Assembly (NCBI GenBank): GCA_001598975.1
Contig: BBXU01001387.1
Coordinates: 1 to 53,473 of the forward strand
Reading direction: 5' to 3'
DNA length: 53,473 nucleotides
Source of the DNA: Parachlorella kessleri
Taxonomy: Eukaryota > Chlorophyta > Trebouxiophyceae > Chlorellales > Chlorellaceae
Each line of letters opens with the position of its first letter. Position 1 is the stretch's first letter. Below are positions 23,986 through 36,469 of this stretch, in pieces. The translations under genes were made by a program, and so were the position numbers. The notes beneath the pieces are model-generated. The model ran no database searches. It worked only from the letters and a program-made list of their open reading frames with translations, and had not been told where the DNA came from.

Positions 23986-26900
23986 TCAGCAGGCCGATGA
24001 TGCTGTCACGCCACGCGGGCTGCCGCCCTCGCTGGCGCCGGCGCCGCCCCTGGGGCTCCCAAAGCTGCCGCCCTCAGCAGGCAGCAGCAGCGTGCCCAGC
24101 ATCCTCCGAAGCGCGGCCAGCACCTCACCAGCACACGGCCGCGCCTGGGCGTCGCCGTCCCAGCACCGCTGCATAAGCTCGGCGTAGGCGGGGGGACAGG
24201 CGGGGGGCACTGGCGGACGCAGCTGCAGGTGCGCGACTTGGTAGGACAGCATCGGCAGCGGCAGATCCTCAAACGCGTGTCGCCCCTGCCAGGCCTCCCA
24301 CACTGCAACAGGAGAGAGACTTGGGTTGGTCTGCAGTTTCTGGTCTGTGGGCACTGTAAAGTATCTTCTTGTTCGCCGGCCATCTTGCGAGTCCTGGCAA
24401 CAATGGCCATGCAAGGCAGTAGCTGCGAGATTAGAACCCAAGATCGGGATAAGGCTAGACGAAGACTGAAAAGCTGGGCCGTTGGGCAGCGCAATGCCGG
24501 CTCGCTGTGCACGTCTGATAGGCCAAAATAGTGCCTTCTGCTGCATCGGGTGAGCGGTGCTACCGAAGAGGCCCAGCAGGGTGAGCAGCTGGCACAGCTG
24601 CCATCCTTGAGCCCTACTCGCGCTACCTGCTCGAAAGCAGCACCACCCACTAGGAGCACACATATGTAGCACCCAGCTGTGCGGCTGTTGACAGAGTCCA
24701 TGCGCTGCCCCCCAGGGTTGGAAGGCATGCAGAGCTGGCAGCTACTCACTCAGGATGCCGAACGAGTAGATGTCCGACGCGGTGCTCATCTTGCTGCCGC
24801 GCATGAGCTCCGGCGCCAGGTAGGCGGCCGTGCCCAGCACGCTGGCCTGCACCGATGTCTGCAGCAGGCAGCAGCAGCAGCAGCAGCACGGGGTATGTGG
24901 GCGCCAAACAAGCCGGCCTCTTGCAGCGTCTCGCAGACGTTGACAGGCTGCGGTAAGGAATGCGCTCCAGGGCACGGAGCGGTGCAACCAGCTGCTTGCC
25001 ACCTCGGCTGCCGCTAGGGGCTCAATGGCATGCAGTCTTCACGGCAAACTCTGCCGGAGCTTGCTCCTGTCCCGTCCTACACGACCCGCCCCGGAAGGCA
25101 GGCACCTGCACACACTTCCACACACACTCCCTGCGCTGCGGAAATTGCACCATTTTAATTGCCGAGCCCCCTCTGCTGCCGCCCACCTGGGACTCCTCCA
25201 GCATGCGGGAGACCCCAAAGTCGGCCAGCTTGCAGGCATACCCTCGCCGCGTGTAGCCCGCCGACTTGATGAGCAGGTTGCCTGCAATTGGAAATGCAGG
25301 AATTACCTGGCGATTGCAGCTGGGGTGAGCACAGGCTTACAAGTACTTGAAAGCAGCCAGGGCATGCAGCAACATGAGCAGGCACGCTGGCCTCACCACT
25401 CTCCACAAGAGCAGGACAGCAGGAAGAGACTACGCATGCCTCCGGCTCTCAACTGGTACGCAGCGCCGCAGCATTCGCCAGTGTGCTTGACCGCAATATT
25501 TGAGACCCTGCCAGCTATTCTGCGGTCGCCGCCAGCGGGACCGGCCCACTTGCCTGCCTTGATGTCCCCATGCACAATGCCCACCGAGTGGAGATAGTCC
25601 AGGCCAGTGGCCACGTCAGACAACATGCGAAGGATGGCCTCCTGCATGGGTCATCAGGCACTGTGCCTATTTTTCGGAATCCTTGCACTTCAGCTTAGGA
25701 CAAATGCCTGGGACAAACTGGCAGGAGGGACCAAAGGGCCGTCAGGCAGCGCCCCTGGCCAAAATACCCCGCCACTGCCCTAGCAAGGCTGCTCATAGGA
25801 GCGGCAAGTCAGACACAGGTTCAGGGCTTCTATCACTCCCGCGGCCGCACCCCAGGGACGGGACGGCAACATGACAGGGCCCCCTGCTATGCTGCACCTC
25901 CTTACAATCGCAAGCCGGTCAGCCTCGTCCCCGCCCCGCAGCCTGTCTGTTGTACCTGGTCTGGCGAACCATCCCGCCGCCACAGCAGGCGGCCCTGCCG
26001 TAGCGCCACCTCGAGGCTGCCCCTGTCACAGTACTCCATCAGAATGATGGTGGCAGCTGGGCTATTGCTGCCTTCTGCCACGTTTTCTTGCTCCGCAGGC
26101 AGGAACCCTGGGTCCAGCCCCCCAGCCAACTCCTCCTCGAGGGCGCTCTCCAACGAGACCTGCCGCGCTGCGTCCAGCGCAGCCCCTCCGGCCGCCTCCC
26201 GCGGCGCTGGTTGCTGCTGCTGCCCGGCAGGGGCGTAGCCAAGGCTTCGTCCCGCTGCTGCTGCTTCCCCATCTGGCTTGATGCCAAGGGGAGGGACTTC
26301 CAAGCCGCCAGGCGCAGGCGCCGAGGCGGAGGGAGAGGCAGCCGCTGCAGCACCTGCCGTCCCCGTCGCTGCCGCCGCCCTGGGCGTGCGTACCATCGCC
26401 GGCCGCTGGCTGCCGCCGCTGTCTGCTGAGGTGGAGGCGTCGCCCAGCGTGGACTGGGCCAGCGGGCCCAGCGTGCCCTCGCCGCTGGAGATGGTGGCGA
26501 GGTAATCCGTAGCCGCCGGCACCGGCGGCACCGAGCCCCACGACTCCCAGCCCTGCAGCGGCGGCGGCCCCACGTCGCACCCCTCCTCCTTCTGCTGCTG
26601 CGGCTGCTGATCCTGCTGTGCCTGCTGGGAGGCGGGGAGGGCTGCTGCCAGGGGACCCAGCCCCAGGCTGGTACCCATTCGGAGGCCGCTAAAGTGCTGC
26701 TGCATGCGGCGTAGCTCGGCGGCCTGTAGGGTGCTGACCTGGTAGGTGCTCACCTGCGACACACACAGGGCCGGCACAGCTTGCCGTAAGGGCACCGGCA
26801 TCGCCAGCTCATTTGTCGACCCCTAGCCAGCGCAGCCCAGTTTCACAACACTATTGGTACCGGGCCCCAACCCTGGGCAGCATGTAGCGACGGCCCCGTT

Positions 26901-29900
26901 TCCCACACTTCCTGTATGCTGCTAACTGTGCGCCGCCCCGCTCCCTCTCTACGCTTGTGCTTTGCTGCCTCAGAGGTGTGCACAACACGCCTCCTACTCA
27001 CCACGTTTGGATGTGACACTGAGACAGCCAGAGCCGCTTCGCGCTCGACTCGGTCTGCTATGCAGCTGCTGCCAATGTGCTCCACAACCTTCACAGCCAC
27101 GAGCGCGCCATGCCAGCGCCCTACGCAGGGGGATGCGACAGGTGGGAGGCGCTGCCATGGTGACAACCAAGGAAGAAAGCAGTCAAGTGTGCAACTGAGG
27201 AACAAGGCCTCCTGCTCCTGGGAGCACATGCCAAGCTATACCAGCCTGCCTCCCTGGCGTAAGCAGCACTGCTGGCAGTCCATGGCCTGCACATCTAACC
27301 CAGCCAGCCAGCGAAGCCTTTATATCGCATGGCTCGACCCCAACCCACAACACCCCCTGCCGCCCCAGACTCCAGCCCCTAGCGACCGGCTGAGGTTACA
27401 GCCCTGCCAGCGTGCCTAGCAGCAGAGGAGCCTCCGCGGCCATCTTGCCTCACCTTTGAACACCGAGGCAAACCCGCCCCGCCCCAGCAACTCCTCCAGT
27501 TCCAGCCCCGCCACCTCGCCAGAGCGTGCTCGCCACGCTGAGGTGAGCTGGCGCAGCACGCCCCTGCCCTCCACGACATCCATCGAGGGCCGCTGCAGCG
27601 TGACACGTGGCAGGGGTCTCACAATGTGCATAGCCACGTCGGAGGGGAGGCGTATATGCAGCGGTGCTATGTGCACAGCAAAGCACAACCCAGTGGCGTT
27701 TGCGCACCGCACCAAGGAGCCGTGACACCCTTCCCACAGTAGCCCACAGCTTGCTGAAAGCAAGCAGTTGGCGAGGAAAGGACGCGATCTTCTCCCGTCA
27801 ATCCATTGCAGCAGCTTTTGGAGTGTTTTGAGCATACGCCGCCCCTCTCCCCTGCAGACGCCTCAAAGTGGCGGGGCGCTTCCAGGGCAGAGGCTCACCT
27901 TGCTCACTCCCAGCTTCTCCGATTTGGGCGATCCGCCCTCCTCTGGGCCGCTGTCGGGTCCTTGCTGCTCCTGCCCGCCCAAGCCAAGAGCGGGCCCCCC
28001 GGGTGCCACCACCTCGACCTTGGCAAGACCGTCTCCCGCCTCGCGTTCCCGCCGCCGGCGCCGGCGCCTCATCAGCAGGAAGCCAGCTGCAGCCGCGGCC
28101 AGCAGGGCGCAGGCGCCGAGCGCCACCAGTACCCACACCCATGCCGGCACGTCGTTGCCACCGCCGCTGCTGCTGCCGTCCGAGCCGCTGGGGCTGGGAG
28201 GGGCCCCAGCAGAGGGGTCCACCACGCAGTTGGCCACCGCATTGTTGAGCACCAGCCACAGGTGCCCCACTGCAACCAACGTACGTACATCTCAGTAAGT
28301 GTGAAGTACGCTTGAGGTACGTCAACAACGTGGGCGTCAACCCCCTTTTCCGTAGTCTGGATGCCCAAGCCAGCCACCTATGCAGCCTATGCGATGGGTA
28401 CAGCAGGCCGGCCCCTGGTGCCAGGGACAGGCGGTACCACAGGCAATACGCCAGCAAAGCCAGCACGGAAGCTTCCTGAGCCAGCAAGGAAGCTTCCTGC
28501 AAGCGAGGAGCGCTGGCTGGCCGTCCTCCCTCAGTGCCCATTAAAAAGGCCCATGCATGACGTGACATCCTGCAGCATTGGTTTTAACAGCAGATCAGGA
28601 GATTCCCCCAGCTCTTGCTTGCTCACCTTCGGTGTTCCCCTGGTCTGACTCCAAGACCGTGACATTCAGGCCAACGGGGCCCTTCACTGAGAACTCGGTG
28701 CCGTTGGGCTGCCCCACGCCTGCCCCCCTCAGCAGGCCGTTCTGGTAGTTGGTGACCTGCAGTATTTATTGATTGATTACTTTATTAGTTCATTTAGTTG
28801 GTCACCTGCGGCGGCGGCCATGTACAGGCGACATGCTGCTCACAGCGGTGGTGTGTGGATCACGTGATCGCCAGCCCCTATGTCACAAGAAAAAGGGGTG
28901 CCGAGGCGTGCCTAACCAGATCCCCACACATGGTTGCAAGTCTCGCACCCACAGCGGGGCTGCACACCCCAGCAGTTGGGCAGCCGCCGGGTACGGTTTC
29001 AGGCCCGGGGAGTCCTGTGGGTACAACGGTTTGCATGGCAGCATGAGAACAGCCACCTGGTGGCACCCACTCACTACAAGATCGTTCATCCGCCGCGGGG
29101 AGCAGTCTGCGCTGAGCCAGCTGCTCAGGGTGTTCCGGAACACTTGCTGCAAGCAAGGCAGGCAGGGAGAAGGGACAGTGTGCAGGCCAAGCCAAGCATC
29201 ATGGTGGATGTATTCATGTGAGCCATGCTCCCTTGCAAACCAACTGCTCGGCACTTAAGTAGCCATGGGAAGGCCAGCGCCAAACATGTGAGTATACTCA
29301 CCCGCCCAGGAAGGCAAACGGGATCCCACCCCGATCTTAATTGTACAGGCAGACTCTTAGGTGCTACTGCCGTTCTGCACATGCGTCTACCTTGCGATCA
29401 AGAAACCCAAAGTGGGCCAACCCACCACCCTAGGAGACCCCTGTCACTGGTGGCAAAGCACAGGTGGGGCCACCGCCCAGCGTGCCCAGCACAACTCAGA
29501 GTAGCGCCACCGATCCTACCACCACCGCCCCGCCCCCCCAAGACCCACGACCAACTGACCGTGCTGCCGACGGAGAAGAGCACAGAGGGCAGCAGCGAGA
29601 TGCCGGAGACCTCTGACACCCTCGAGGTGTTGGACTGGCGGCTGAGCCAGGCCGGGTATGACGCCACGTTTTGGCTGACGACGCCATCCAACACCAGCAC
29701 GCCTCCGGGCTCTACTTGGAAAAGACCTTCCCGCCTGCCCCAGTCAACTGTGGTGGCCCCCGCTTGGAGGAGACCATCAGGCTGGGAGAGGTCCACAGGG
29801 CCTGCATGTATGCGCCAGGGAGGTGGGTAGTTGCCGGTGGTGCAGCGTGTGGGTGTGTTGCCTGGCCTGCACACTTGCCAGCATACAACTTCTACCGAAC

Positions 29901-30358
29901 AAGCATATTTTGAAGGGAGGATCAAACAAGAAGACAGCCTTGCAGCTCGCCAGCCTGCACACACCTGTCACTCCTCCCCGCAGCACCACTGTCTGGTTCC
30001 CGGCAATCGTGAGGGGCGTGTCCCACTCGGCGTCGCCAAGGCTCAACGGGCCTGTAGATGTGCACAAGGGTGCGCAGTCGGAACGCGTGGCCAGCCACGA
30101 GGATTACTTGGAAACAATCCCAGCGCTCTCCAACACCAAGGTCGCACCTTGTAAGAGTAAGACCACATCCTCTGTTGTTTGCAGTGCTTCGAAGACGCCC
30201 GCAGAGTCGTTTATGGGCACCACTCTCCGTATCGTGTCTGCCTCACTCAAGAGGAGCTGTGGCTGCTGATCAAAAACATCTGCTGAACCCTGTCGCCCCA
30301 TCACAAGCAGCAGCAACAAGAACTGGAGCCCGTGGCATTTGCACCGCAGCAGTGTCAT
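23986..30358 (-). CDS. Receptor-like kinase A (TKL-like, HGD catalytic loop)
   Basis: Thirteen exons in transcript order: 30358-30148, 30051-29965, 29801-29560, 29146-29075, 28756-28627, 28269-27899, 27592-27454, 27120-27002, 26753-25956, 25641-25554, 25281-25187, 24858-24750 and 24302-23986 (TGA), total 2778 nt or 925 residues. The start gives a hydrophobic leader (LQFLLLLLVMGRQGSA). The ectodomain aligns with kinases B-D. A TM segment at about 289-314 is followed by a seven-Arg stop-transfer run. Kinase landmarks: LGRGGFASV (407-415), VAVK Lys428, HGDIKAGN (Asp749, Lys751, Asn754), DFG 773-775 and LAPE 798-801, so it looks catalytically complete. A Gln/Pro/Ala/Gly-rich insertion of about 200 residues splits the N-lobe from the hinge (MEYCDRGSL). 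The exon-10 donor is GC (GCAAGT). The C-terminus has a Gly/Ser tail. The gene faces away from kinase B. Confidence 0.85.
24861..24889 (-). repeat. CTG/CAG triplet run at a 3' splice site (kinase A)
   Basis: On the minus strand a CTG repeat of about eight units runs straight into the CTGCAG acceptor of exon 12 (first base 24858). It stands where a polypyrimidine tract would normally be. Confidence 0.75.
28751..28812 (-). repeat. Duplicated acceptor of kinase A exon 5
   Basis: The real acceptor CTGCAG is followed by GTCACCAACTACCAG (first base 28756). Forty-nine bases upstream in the transcript a second copy reads CCGCAG followed by GTGACCAACTAAATG (first base 28805). Using the upstream copy would add in-frame stop codons. 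The intervening bases are AT-rich (ATTGATTGATT). Confidence 0.6.
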
Positions 30359-30811
30359 GTCGTCATGTGTGGCCGGCAACCGGAAATGGTTCTTCAAGGA
30401 GCATGGAAAGCAGGACTGACAAGCCCTGTGGTGGGCAGGAACAAATACTGCAAGGTTGCTGGAGGCACATGGATCCGTATTCCTTCCCTTTGGCGCGCGG
30501 ACTTTGGTGACAACCTGGGCGGGGTGGCTCACAGCAACAGCCGATCTTACTTGCGATTTTACTTGTTCAGAACATTAACTGCCCTGAAGGCTGCAAGAGG
30601 AGTCTCTTCGGGAGAGCAAGTGATAAGGACGGGCCTACTCCCAGCCGCAAAGACGTCAGAGTGGCGGGTGCCTAAGAGTGTCACACCGCGGTGCACCGAC
30701 ACTTGGCAACGACGCTTAGCACTGCCTAGGGCGAGCTGCAACGCCCATTGGTCACCCCCAGCGGGACTGCTAACCCATCCATCAGTGTACCATGCCTACC
30801 TGAAACAGCCT
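30359..30811. promoter_or_regulatory. Divergent region between kinases A and B
   Basis: The start codons of kinase A (-) and kinase B (+) are 453 bp apart and head to head. The region must contain both 5' UTRs and promoters. An open frame runs through it on each strand (30332-30988 + and up to 30532 -), so either kinase could start further upstream. I chose the starts that place a hydrophobic leader near the N-terminus. Confidence 0.55.
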
Positions 30812-33800
30812 ATGGTTCACATAACTTTCTTCACTCTTTCTAGCCGACTGCACGTCCTTGGCTTACTATTGCTGGCCCTCCTGAGGCTGGCAATAGCCGC
30901 CAAGAACGTCGACGTCAACTCGGCCACCGCCTTCCTCAACGCCCTGCACGACAATTCAGTGGACCAGTTAACTCTGACAGGTCGGTGAACAAGCTGAAGG
31001 GCGTAGCAAGTGCAAGGGTGTGCAACTGAGCACTTGCTACGCACTGGTGTTTCCAGAAAACCCCGTGTTTTGCAGGCTGTCTGCGCAGGTTTGTGTAAGG
31101 CGTTCGGTTGGTTTTGAGCTCTGCATCCTACACTGGCTTCGCACCAGTGGGACCTGCGCCAGAGAGACACCACACACGCTGCACCTGCAGGGCAACAGGG
31201 AACCTTGCCTCTGGCTGCTGACCGCAGGGAACATCACTTTGAATGCCACAGGGTGGGCTCCTGAGGACTCTGTCTTGCTGGCCGATGGCCGCAACGTGGT
31301 CATTACCACCAGGGGTACGAGAGCCTTCCTCCTGCAGGGGAACTCATCCCTGCATGGCCGCCTGGCTTGCAAGCTGGCGGCCTTGTGCCTGCATGCATCC
31401 ACATGGTCTGTCCTCAAGCAGCACTAGGACCGCCTCCTTAGCAAAGCACAGCGCAGCAAGGGCGCCGGGTGCATGCTACCCCTGCAGGCACTCCCAACTT
31501 CACCCTCCCCGCCGGCCCCGACTTTGCTGGGTCTTTTACCCTCAACTTCTCCCACCTCTGGCCGGTTATCACCGTGGGGAACGGGTCCAGCCTGCAATTT
31601 GTGAACGTGTTCCTGACCGGCTCCCAGAGTCCTTATGACCCAGATGTTGTGTTTGCCGCCAACGCCACCCGGCCCAGCGGGCTGCTGCTCTGGCCTTCTC
31701 TGGATGCCCAACCAGGGTCTAAGGTTTGTGGGAGGGTGGGGGGTGTTACACCAGTCTCTGCACCTGAGTAGGGCCGAGGAAGCCTTGCTGCATGGCCTGT
31801 GCAGTACACGACCCGTGGTCTGTCTACATGCATGGCTCAGTCAACTGCTCGTCGGCCCAAGACTGAGCTGTAGAACTTAGGTTCCTCCTGACCATTATGC
31901 ATCTCAAGACTAGCAAAAACTTGGGCATGGGAACCCTGCCCGATAGCCTCAACTGACATGCGGTGCACGCTGAGCCGTTGCTTTCTCCCTGTTCCTGGTG
32001 CAGGTGGGCTTGAACAACACATTTATGCAGTTTTGGGACCCGGACTGCACCCCCGCCAGCATGGCGCAGCGGGCACAGCAGTTCAACATGGCAGCGGGGG
32101 CGGGGACTTCTGGGGTGGGGGCGCCACCTTATGACACGACACTCTACATCTGGATCTTCCGCAGCCTGGTGCTGCCTGTGCTGCCGGTTGGGGGCGGGCA
32201 GTCCCTGGGCCCCGTCACCCTCCAGTACGAGGGGATCGCGGCGCAATGCCTGCCAGTCAATACTGCGCAAGGGAACAGCAGCAGCGATGCAGGTGGGGTG
32301 GCGATGTGGCGGCGGCGGTGCACCCTGTCAGCAGCCCGTCTTGGGAGTGCGGCAGGCTAAAGGCCTTACCCTGATGGGAAGGTGCTTGGTGTATGCATAG
32401 GATTATTTGCCTAGATGCGTGGGATTTGGGGTGGCTGAGCTGGCAGGCATGCTGAGCCTGCAGCGCTCATATACTCCCAGACGACACCCCTGACTGCTCA
32501 GGTCAGTCGGTGGACCCATCGCATGCAGGGTCCGACGGTGGGGGCAGCAGCAGCCCCGCCTGGTGGGTGTGGCTAATTGTGGGTGTGGCTGCGCTAGCGG
32601 CCGTGGCATTGGCCGGAGGGCTGGCAGGCTGGATGCTGGGCAGGCGGCGTGCCAAGCGGCATGCAGCAATCGAGCTGCAGGTGCGGGTGCGGGTAATGGG
32701 GGGTTGTATGCTTGGCGGCATGGCCTCAGCCGCAGCCTGGGTTGAGGGTGCCGCCAACAAAGTCTCTGGCTAGATGCGGATTTCGGGCATGCTACTGTGG
32801 TCAGAGGCAGCCTACGCTCTTTCGGTAGCATCACTGTACCCATGTGGTAGGGCGGAGCCAACACCACCAGAGTGAAGGCAGTGTCCACAAGCAAATAAGT
32901 GCCTCAACCAACACCAAGGAGCCAAGCCAGGCACCTTGCAATGCCCTGCAGGCACCCTCCACACCCTTTGACAGCAAGCTGCCTTCGGCGGAGCTGAAGC
33001 TGGAACCCACGCCGGGGAGCTCGGGGCCCGGGCTTGAGTCACCTCCCAGGACGAGGACGGGGCCGGAGAACACGCTGCAGATCCGATTCGGGGACCTGGA
33101 CCAGCTGGAGCTGGGCGGGCTCATAGGGAAGGGAGGTGAGCCACATGCCTCCGCTCTTTGCCATGCTGTGCATGCTCGTCACTGGCTACTTCTCTGTTGA
33201 AGTAGGTGTGGCATGGAAACGAAGTGCGTGTGGTTTCTTCGCCAGCGTGTCAATGTACGTGCTGTCCTTCCCTGTCAGTTCTCAATGTGTGCTTCCCCAG
33301 GGTTGCACTCTCAGGGCATCCTGCGCTGGTGGCCCTTTTCCCTGTGGTTCACATTGCTGCACACAGCTGCAGATGGCACTGCTGGGTGGCGTGCTGCAGG
33401 GTACGGTCGGGTGTACAAGGGGAGATGGCGAGGGACGCCAGTGGCTGTCAAGGCAAGTCACGGCTAGATTGACGACAAGAACAGCGGTGTAAGGAGCCGC
33501 GCCCGCTTTGTTGGTGGTGATCAGTGTGTGCCAGGTTTTTGTGAAGGCTTAGGAATTGGCCCAGTGCTAAGCATGCTGTGTCACAATCGTCAAGTAGGGC
33601 ATGGCATCCCTGCTGTTGTTGTTTGCTCATTGGTTGAGCATAGTGCGTTGGTAGCACAGGCTGTGGTAGCCTCACTGGTTTGAGGGTGTCACAGAGCACC
33701 CCCGGCAGTGGGCAGGCTGAAGGAAGGGTTTGATATGCCGACAAACACTGCCTGATGGCAGGTAAGGGCCGTCACACGTTGGGCTGTCTGTCATGCTGCA

Positions 33801-36469
33801 GGTCGTGGAGCACAGCATGCCCAGCGCAGCAGGCCCCGAGGGCGGCCAGGGCTGCCTGCCCTGGGAGAGCGTGCTGGGGGCCGTCGTCTCCCACCCCAAC
33901 ATCATCACCACTTACCGCGTGCGCACTGTTGAGCTGCGGAGGGGGAGCCCAGCCCCCAGGCCCATCTCTGGGTCGTCATTGGGGTCTTACCCCGAGGTCG
34001 TAGGCCCCGGCGGCGGCTTAGTCAGCCCCAGCAGGGCACAGCTTGAGGGCGCCGGAAGCGGGCCGGGTAAAGCAAGTACAGAAGCTCTCCCAACAGCAAT
34101 GTCGAAGCCGAGCACAGGCGAAGCGGCGGCAGATGCGGGCTGCGGGGTTGCAGGCACGCCTGCGAAAATTGTAGCATGGACTACCGAGGGGAGCAAAGAG
34201 GCCACCCCCTCGTCGCCGTATGCAGCAGGGGCGCTGCAGCGGGTCGCGACCGGCGGCAGCGCGTCGTCCGTGCTGGAGCAGCAGCAGTCAGTGCAGCACA
34301 GCTCAGAGGGCGGCAGCAGCCTGCTGCCATCCTCCAGTGACCAGGTGGAAGGCAGCTTGCTGGGGAGTGCGGGGCGGCCGAGGGTGGCAGCAGTGCAGGA
34401 GTCGCTGTACGAGACTTGGATGGTCCTTGAGGTAGGGGTGGTGGAGTAGCATCTCTCCATATGTCAGCCACTGCTTGACCAGCTTAGGTGTAACTTGACT
34501 CGTCTGCCTGGCTCAAAATCTGCTCCGTGGGGCTATGCAGTACTTATCCCTGGTGGCTGCTGAACCACTGTGCATCTGCTGAGCGAGCAACCTCTTGGTT
34601 CTTTCTTTGCCTGCCCGCAAGCGGCCAGCTGGGGGCTGTGACTGTCAAGGGGGCTGCCCTGTGGAGCTCCCTTTGTTGCCGTGCGGGCTTCGAGTTGTAA
34701 GTGAGCCTAGCGCACAGCATACAGCACCAAGCATCAAAGGGTACCTCAAGCTATCCTACCTTGGTACCCCTGCTGCAGTACTGCGACAAGGGGTCCCTGG
34801 CTGACAACATCCGGGCGCGGAGGTTCCTCAGCCGCCGCAACGGGCAGCCGCACCTGCGTGCTGTGCTGATGTGCCTGGCTGACGTGGCGCGCGGCATGGT
34901 GCACCTCCACTCACAGAACATCGCGCATGGGGACCTGAAAGCAGGTGGGTGGGCAGCGGGTGTGGGCCAAGGGGAGGTTGTTGGTGCGCTCGGCTCTAGG
35001 TTGAAAGGGTGAGTACTTGTTGCCGGTTGCCGCACTCAAGATGTGCTTTTAGTGTAGGGGTGAGTGGCATTTCTAGACTGTCCTGGGACGAAATGTGAAG
35101 CAGAGGCTGCCGTCAGTACAAGCCCAGCACATGGGAGGCCGGAGTGTTCTCCTCAACAGGCATGGCCAGCATATGCTGATTGGTGCCAAGTGCGTGGTGC
35201 AGCCAACGTGTTGATGAAGAGCCGCGAGGATGGTGGCAAGGGCTTCACCTGCAAGATCGCGGACCTGGGGCTGAGCAGGCTGCTGGACAAGCACAACACG
35301 CTGCTTACACAGACGGTCGGCACGCTGGGGTAAGCTGGCACGGATGGCGTCGCCCACCGCATGCACCAGCTGCAAAGCCCTGCGTTGCAGCCCTGGCAAA
35401 GCGCGACAGGGGCGACAGCTGCAGACGATGCCAGGTGGCAAGTGCAAAGATGTTTAAACTTCAGGGCTGTCACCAGGGAAGCTCTCACAGCAAATGCCCT
35501 GCCGGCGTTGGAGTTGGCTCATGTTCCTGCAAAGGGGCTTGGTGTCTCGCCGACTTGCCGGCGCCAAAACATGCGCCTGCCTGCCTCATGCTTCCGAATC
35601 CCTTCGAATCCCTCCTGCCGCAGCTACATGCCGCCTGAGGTGATGACACAAGGCAGGATTACTAAGGCCACAGACGTCTACTCTTTTGGCATGCTCATGT
35701 ATGAGCTGGCAGCCTGCCGCCTGGCATTTGCGGACCAGACTGCCGCCCAGATATTTTTTTCGGTTGTGCACCAAGTAAGTGACGGGGTGGGCTAGGAAGG
35801 GGAAAATGAAGCTTGGCCAGCCATTGCCGTTTCATCGTGGGACTACCACCTGAAGTGATTCTCGCCGCGTCTCGCTGAGGATGTAGCCAGGGCTGTTGCT
35901 GTGGCTGCATTGCCAGCGTGGGGAGTTGTTAGATGTATTGCTGGACATGCATGCCGCTTGGCGGCACGTCTGGGGAGCCTAGCAGCGCGGGAGATGGCAC
36001 GCATTGGTGGCCCTCTGCTCAGCGCCAAGACCTTGCTTGTGCAGGGGGATCGCCCGTCGCTGCCTGAAGGCCTGGACCTTCCGCCTGGCTATGTCCAGCT
36101 CATGCAGCGCTGCTGGGCCGCCTCCCCAGAGGCCAGGTGGGGGTAGTTGTTACCCACAGTTGTCCTCGGCCTTCGTGCTCGCTTGTCCCCTACGTTCGGC
36201 GTCGCTGACTGACGCAGCTGGCACCCGCCACACTGCTGTCGAAGTCGTTGCTGCCACGTGCATCCCACCTTTCATCTAGATGGTAGCCCTACCACCGTGC
36301 TAGCATGGGCCAGGCACCCGCGTCCCATTTCAGGCACCTTTGTGTCACGCAAACAAGGTCTAGTTTGAGGTCTGCCGCCGCTCACAGCTTGGCATTCTGT
36401 TGTTGCAGGCCAACGTTTGAGGAAGTGCGGCAAGAGATTGAGATGTTGCTTGGCCAGCCACTCCACTGA
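30812..36469 (+). CDS. Receptor-like kinase B (TKL-like, HGD/DLG)
   Basis: Thirteen exons: 30812-30980, 31228-31314, 31488-31723, 32004-32292, 32529-32680, 32952-33135, 33400-33452, 33802-34431, 34779-34944, 35203-35329, 35624-35774, 36045-36136 and 36409-36469 (TGA), total 2397 nt or 798 residues. A hydrophobic leader (VLGLLLLALLRLAIAA) precedes a beta-helix-like ectodomain of about 260 residues. The TM segment is at about 272-299 with an RRRAKR stop-transfer. The kinase domain has GKGGYGRVYKG, VAVK Lys390, HGDLKAAN (Asp652, Lys654, Asn657), DLG 676-678 instead of DFG, YMPPE and the closing LMQRCWAASPEAR. DLG also occurs in active TGF-beta type I receptors, so activity is plausible. Exon 8 holds a low-complexity insertion before YETWMVLEYCDKGSL. 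Exon 7 ends on a GC donor (AAG/GCAAGT). Targets and ligand are unknown. Confidence 0.88.

Noticed and set aside
24006..24749. 247-codon minus-strand frame near the kinase A 3' end
   Set aside because: It is a different frame across the last kinase exon and the preceding intron. The conserved QRCWDGDAQARP kinase ending is in the other frame.
35203..35329. DLG in kinases B-D taken as proof of inactivity
   Set aside because: DLG is natural in active TGF-beta type I receptors, so DLG alone does not make a pseudokinase. Only D, with the lost lysine, is flagged.
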